A stretch of 16,040 nt of DNA from an uncultured Rhizobiaceae group bacterium (GTDB taxonomy: Bacteria > Pseudomonadota > Alphaproteobacteria > Rhizobiales > Rhizobiaceae), in NCBI GenBank assembly GCA_938009335.1, contig CALLHT010000185.1:1-16040 (forward strand), in the 5' to 3' direction. Shown in pieces: positions 15,148-16,040 of the stretch. Within the stretch, counting starts at the first letter, position 1. Every line of letters starts with the position of its first letter. The notes under the pieces are model-generated. The model made no database searches, was not told where the DNA came from, and saw only the letters and a list, made by a program, of their open reading frames with translations. The position numbers were made by a program, and so were the translations under genes.

Positions 15148-16040
15148 ATGCGGGTTGTTATGATTGGGACAGGGTATGTGGGGCTTGTCTCTGGAGCCTG
15201 TTTTGCCGATTTCGGACACACGGTGACCTGTGTCGATAAAGATCAGTCCAAGATCGATAATCTTGAGAACGGCATCATGCCGATTTATGAGCCGGGTCTT
15301 GATGTGTTGGTAGAAACCAATGTTAATGCAGGTCGGTTGGACTTCACCATTGATCCTGAAGCTGCAATTGGCGAAGCGGATGTCGTATTTATTGCGGTTG
15401 GAACCCCAACACGACGTGGCGACGGGCACGCGGATCTCAGCTATGTATACGCTGCTGCGAAAGAGATTGCTGGATACCTCAAGGGCTACACAGTGATTGT
15501 CAACAAATCGACGGTGCCTGTCGGGACTGGAGATGAAGTTGACGCAATCATTCGCGATGCCAATCCGAGTGCTGAATTTGATGTCGCGTCAAACCCGGAG
15601 TTCCTCCGAGAAGGGGCTGCGATCGAGGATTTCAAACGACCGGACAGAGTGGTGGTAGGCGCACAATCAGACCGTGCATTTGCCTCTATGACAGAGCTTT
15701 ATCGTCCACTTTATTTGAACGAAACGCCTCTGCTGAAAACCGAACGCCGGACGGCAGAGTTGATCAAATATGCGGCGAACGCATTTCTTGCGGTTAAGAT
15801 TGGCTTTATCAACGAGATTTCCGATCTGTGCGATGCGGTAGGTGCAAACGTGCAGCAAGTTGCCAAAGGCATCGGGCTCGATAACCGCATTGGCAAAAAG
15901 TTTCTGCATGCGGGACCCGGATATGGCGGGTCGTGTTTCCCGAAGGACACACTTGCGCTTTCTAAAACTGCACATGACTATGGTGCGCCCATATCCATTG
16001 TGGATACCGTGATCCGCTCTAACGATGAGCGAAAGGCTGC
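15148..16040 (+). CDS. ugd: UDP-glucose 6-dehydrogenase (3' end outside window)
   Basis: This enzyme oxidises UDP-glucose to UDP-glucuronate with two NAD+, supplying capsule, exopolysaccharide or LPS precursors in the cytoplasm. The first 297 residues are present and the frame is open to the window end; the family is about 430-450 residues long, so the C-terminal domain is missing only because of the window boundary. Seen: Rossmann motif GTGYVG (7-12), VGTP (84-87), NKSTVPVGT (119-127), the active-site helix with Lys207 and Asn211 in LIKYAANAF, and the catalytic Cys263 in GGSCFPKD (260-267). The start follows AGGAG by eight bases. It is transcribed divergently from the hybrid kinase and behind a sigma54-type promoter. 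GDP-mannose dehydrogenase is less likely given the motif spacing. Confidence 0.92.
   Translation, partial: MRVVMIGTGYVGLVSGACFADFGHTVTCVDKDQSKIDNLENGIMPIYEPGLDVLVETNVNAGRLDFTIDPEAAIGEADVVFIAVGTPTRRGDGHADLSYVYAAAKEIAGYLKGYTVIVNKSTVPVGTGDEVDAIIRDANPSAEFDVASNPEFLREGAAIEDFKRPDRVVVGAQSDRAFASMTELYRPLYLNETPLLKTERRTAELIKYAANAFLAVKIGFINEISDLCDAVGANVQQVAKGIGLDNRIGKKFLHAGPGYGGSCFPKDTLALSKTAHDYGAPISIVDTVIRSNDERKA

Overview
The window looks like a chromosomal segment of a proteobacterium, most probably an alphaproteobacterium of moderate GC. This rests on the box-type benzoate pathway with a BoxR-like regulator, the c-di-GMP signalling proteins, the style of the UDP-glucose dehydrogenase, and Shine-Dalgarno-led starts. 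I saw no rRNA, tRNA, CRISPR array or intact mobile element.

Region 1 (1-440) holds no convincing gene, only short open stretches that may be decayed coding DNA. Region 2 (441-7519, all plus strand) is an aerobic benzoyl-CoA (box) catabolic cluster: benzoate-CoA ligase, a translationally overlapping alpha/beta hydrolase, then boxC (dihydrodiol lyase), boxB (di-iron benzoyl-CoA epoxidase), a short-chain flavodoxin, and a BoxR/BzdR-type repressor (XRE helix-turn-helix fused to a shikimate-kinase-like domain). The ligase would make benzoyl-CoA, BoxB would epoxidise it, and BoxC would open and cleave the ring. The reductase that normally feeds BoxB, BoxA, is absent from the window, and the flavodoxin stands directly behind boxB. 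Between hydrolase and boxC lies a sigma70-like promoter flanked and overlapped by two TGCA-N6-TGCA-type elements (one a perfect 18-bp palindrome), a strong candidate for the BoxR operator.

Region 3 (7625-14933, all minus strand) is a c-di-GMP signalling block in two transcription units. One is a periplasmic di-haem cytochrome c peroxidase-like protein followed 8 nt later by a membrane HAMP-GGDEF-EAL protein. The other is a hybrid sensor kinase (HAMP, HisKA, HATPase, pseudo-receiver, receiver, HPt) followed by a receiver-EAL response regulator. Together the second pair forms a plausible phosphorelay whose output is c-di-GMP hydrolysis. It meets the benzoate cluster tail-to-tail at 7520-7624.

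Region 4 (14934-16040, plus strand) is a divergent intergenic region containing an excellent sigma54-type -24/-12 match, followed by a UDP-glucose 6-dehydrogenase gene cut by the window end. This gene supplies UDP-glucuronate for polysaccharide, a process commonly tied to c-di-GMP.
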